Shown here: piece after piece, positions 24,541-26,118 of the stretch
How the letters are laid out: each line of letters starts with the position of its first letter
Position numbering within the stretch: the stretch's first letter is position 1
NCBI GenBank assembly: GCA_963716455.1
Contig: CAVQTK010000005.1
Coordinates: 1-26,118 of the forward strand
Direction: 5' to 3'
DNA from: CAVQTK01 sp963716455
GTDB lineage: Bacteria; Pseudomonadota; Gammaproteobacteria; Coxiellales; Coxiellaceae
Length of the DNA: 26,118 bases
Translations under genes and position numbers: made by a program
Notes under the pieces: model-generated
The model's database searches: none
Told to the model about the DNA's origin: nothing
Seen by the model: the letters and a program-made list of their open reading frames with translations, nothing else

Positions 24541-26118
24541 AGGAAAGGCAATTTGATGCAGTTATTGTAGGAGCAGGGGGCGCTGGTTTGCGTGCTGCTC
24601 TGCAACTGGCGCAATCTAATTTTAAAGTAGCTGTTATTTCCAAGGTTTACCCAACTCGATCTCATACCGTATCCGCTCAGGGGGGCATTGCTGCAGCTTT
24701 AGGCAATGTAGTAGAAGATCATTGGGAATGGCACATGTATGACACTGTTAATGGTGCTGATTATTTAGGTGATCAGGATGCCATTGAGTATATGTGTCAA
24801 AATGCGCCTGCTGCTGTGTATGAATTAGAACACATGGGCTGTCCTTTTTCACGGCTTGACAATGGCAAAATATATCAACGTGCTTTTGGAGGTCACACCC
24901 AGAATTATGGTGAAAAGCCCACGAAGCGTACCTGTTCAGTAGCGGATCGTACTGGACATGCAATGGTTCATACTATGTTTCAAAAAAATATTGAAGCTAA
25001 AACACATTTTTATAATGAATGGTATGCCATTGACTTAGTCAAAAATAGAGAAGGTGGGGTTGCAGGTGTTGTGGCCAGCTGTATAGAAACCGGGGAAATC
25101 GTTTTTTTTAAAGCTCGGGCTACTATATTAGCCACAGGAGGAGCAGGTCGAGTTTTTGCAACCACATCAAATGCTTATATAAATACCGGCGATGGATTAG
25201 GTATGGTGTTACGTGCCGGCTTTCCATTGCAGGATATGGAATTTTGGCAGTTTCATCCCACTGGAGTTGCAGGGGTGGGTTGTTTAATTAGTGAAGGAGT
25301 GCGAGGTGAAGGTGGATATTTGATTAATAAAAAGGGTGAGCGATTTATGGAGCGCTATTCTCCTCATTTACAAGATCTGGATTGCCGTGATGTTGTGGCA
25401 AGATCTATCATCATGGAGATTTTAGCTGGAAATGGCGTAGGACCTGATGGAGATCATGTATTACTAAAGGTAGATCATTTAGGGGAAAAATTGATTCACG
25501 AACGATTACCGGGTATTCGCGAACTTTCTATGGCATTTGCTAATGTTGATCCTATAAAGGAGCCTATTCCAGTAGTTCCGACTTGTCATTATATGATGGG
25601 AGGAATTCCTACTAATATCCATAGCCAAGTTTTAACCCAGGATGCGACTACAGGTAAAGATCAAGTTGTTCATGGCCTTTATGCGGCAGGTGAATGTGCT
25701 TGCGTATCCGTTCATGGTGCAAATCGATTAGGAACGAATTCTTTGTTAGATTTGATTGTTTTTGGCCGAGCTGCAGGTTTACATTTACAAAAAGCTTTGG
25801 TTCATGATTTTTTAGATTATATTAATCCAGAAGCGGAAAGTCTTGACCGCATTGATGAGAGGTTGGCACGCTGGAGTAATCAACAGAATACTGAAGACCC
25901 CATTGCTATTCGTCGTGAAATGCGTGAAATCATGCAAAATAATTTTGGTGTTTTTCGTGATCAAAAACCGATGGAATTTGGCTTGCAAAAACTCCATGAA
26001 TTAGCCAATCGTTTACAAAGAGCTTCATTAAGTGATCATAGTCAAATGTTTAATACCAATCGAATAGAAATGCTAGAATTAGACAATATGATGGATATTG
26101 CATTGGCAACCGCTGCTT
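24537..26118 (+). CDS. sdhA: Succinate dehydrogenase flavoprotein subunit (3' end cut by window)
   Basis: The first 527 codons of SdhA, which usually has about 590 residues, without any frame break. It oxidises succinate to fumarate and passes electrons to SdhB. FAD-binding VIVGAGGAGLRAAL near the N terminus, RSHTVSAQGGIAAALGN with the covalent FAD-linking His43, the active-site segments QFHPTGV and ISEGVRGEGG, the histidine in PTCHYMMGGIPTN, and NRLGTNSLLDLIVFGR are all visible. The ATG at 24537 overlaps the sdhD stop (ATGA). sdhB is expected just outside the window. Confidence 0.97.
   Translation, partial: MKERQFDAVIVGAGGAGLRAALQLAQSNFKVAVISKVYPTRSHTVSAQGGIAAALGNVVEDHWEWHMYDTVNGADYLGDQDAIEYMCQNAPAAVYELEHMGCPFSRLDNGKIYQRAFGGHTQNYGEKPTKRTCSVADRTGHAMVHTMFQKNIEAKTHFYNEWYAIDLVKNREGGVAGVVASCIETGEIVFFKARATILATGGAGRVFATTSNAYINTGDGLGMVLRAGFPLQDMEFWQFHPTGVAGVGCLISEGVRGEGGYLINKKGERFMERYSPHLQDLDCRDVVARSIIMEILAGNGVGPDGDHVLLKVDHLGEKLIHERLPGIRELSMAFANVDPIKEPIPVVPTCHYMMGGIPTNIHSQVLTQDATTGKDQVVHGLYAAGECACVSVHGANRLGTNSLLDLIVFGRAAGLHLQKALVHDFLDYINPEAESLDRIDERLARWSNQQNTEDPIAIRREMREIMQNNFGVFRDQKPMEFGLQKLHELANRLQRASLSDHSQMFNTNRIEMLELDNMMDIALATAA

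Noticed and set aside
1..26118. CRISPR array or cas genes
   Set aside because: No regularly spaced direct repeats of 23 bases or more and no cas-like proteins were seen.

Overview
The window reads as chromosome of an AT-rich, probably host-associated gammaproteobacterium. The chromosomal genes (smpB-ssrA, ratA/ratB/bamE, fur, coaX, lepA-lepB-rnc-era-recO-pdxJ, lpxH, sdhCDA) are gammaproteobacterial in kind and order. The low GC, many single-base frameshifts, and orphan gene families set into conserved operons suggest a Legionellales/Coxiellaceae-type lineage. That placement is an inference from style and gene order, not from a database search.

Region 1 (about 1-6212) is a decayed integrative element in the 3' end of the tmRNA gene. 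Leftward from ssrA it holds a P4-type tyrosine integrase broken by at least three frameshifts, a DUF6387-type gene with a frameshift near its end, and one intact gene of unknown function on the opposite strand (a 335-aa protein with three predicted membrane helices). Further left are an AlpA-type regulator, a Toprim/DUF3631 primase-helicase broken by several lesions, and at the window edge a fragment of an IS4-type transposase. The layout resembles a P4-like satellite or small genomic island. Its second attachment site is not in the window.

Region 2 (6213-13243) holds ssrA with its promoter, smpB, and divergently ratA. The usual ratA-ratB neighbourhood is interrupted by about 3.2 kb holding a tandem pair of related orphan genes, one intact (497 aa) and one broken, plus a short decayed stretch. 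Then follow ratB (TTG start), bamE, fur (TTG start) and coaX.

Region 3 (13385-22978) is the lepA ... lepB-rnc-era-recO-pdxJ block. Between lepA and lepB lie a sodium:solute symporter gene and a long orphan pseudogene with a serine-rich tail, closed by a clear terminator. Region 4 (22965-26118) has lpxH, convergent with and overlapping pdxJ, and the sdhCDA operon behind a strong promoter-like sequence. As written, sdhC carries a single-base frameshift that puts its first half in frame with sdhD. sdhA runs off the window.

How the parts work together: ssrA and SmpB form the trans-translation system, with ssrA also the integration target. The RatA/RatB/BamE and LepA/LepB/Rnc/Era/RecO/PdxJ sets are housekeeping genes for translation, RNA processing, secretion, repair and cofactor synthesis. 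CoaX starts coenzyme A synthesis, LpxH acts in lipid A synthesis, and SdhCDA is the TCA cycle/respiratory complex II. The most unusual content is the intact membrane-protein cargo of the island and the two orphan families interrupting conserved operons.
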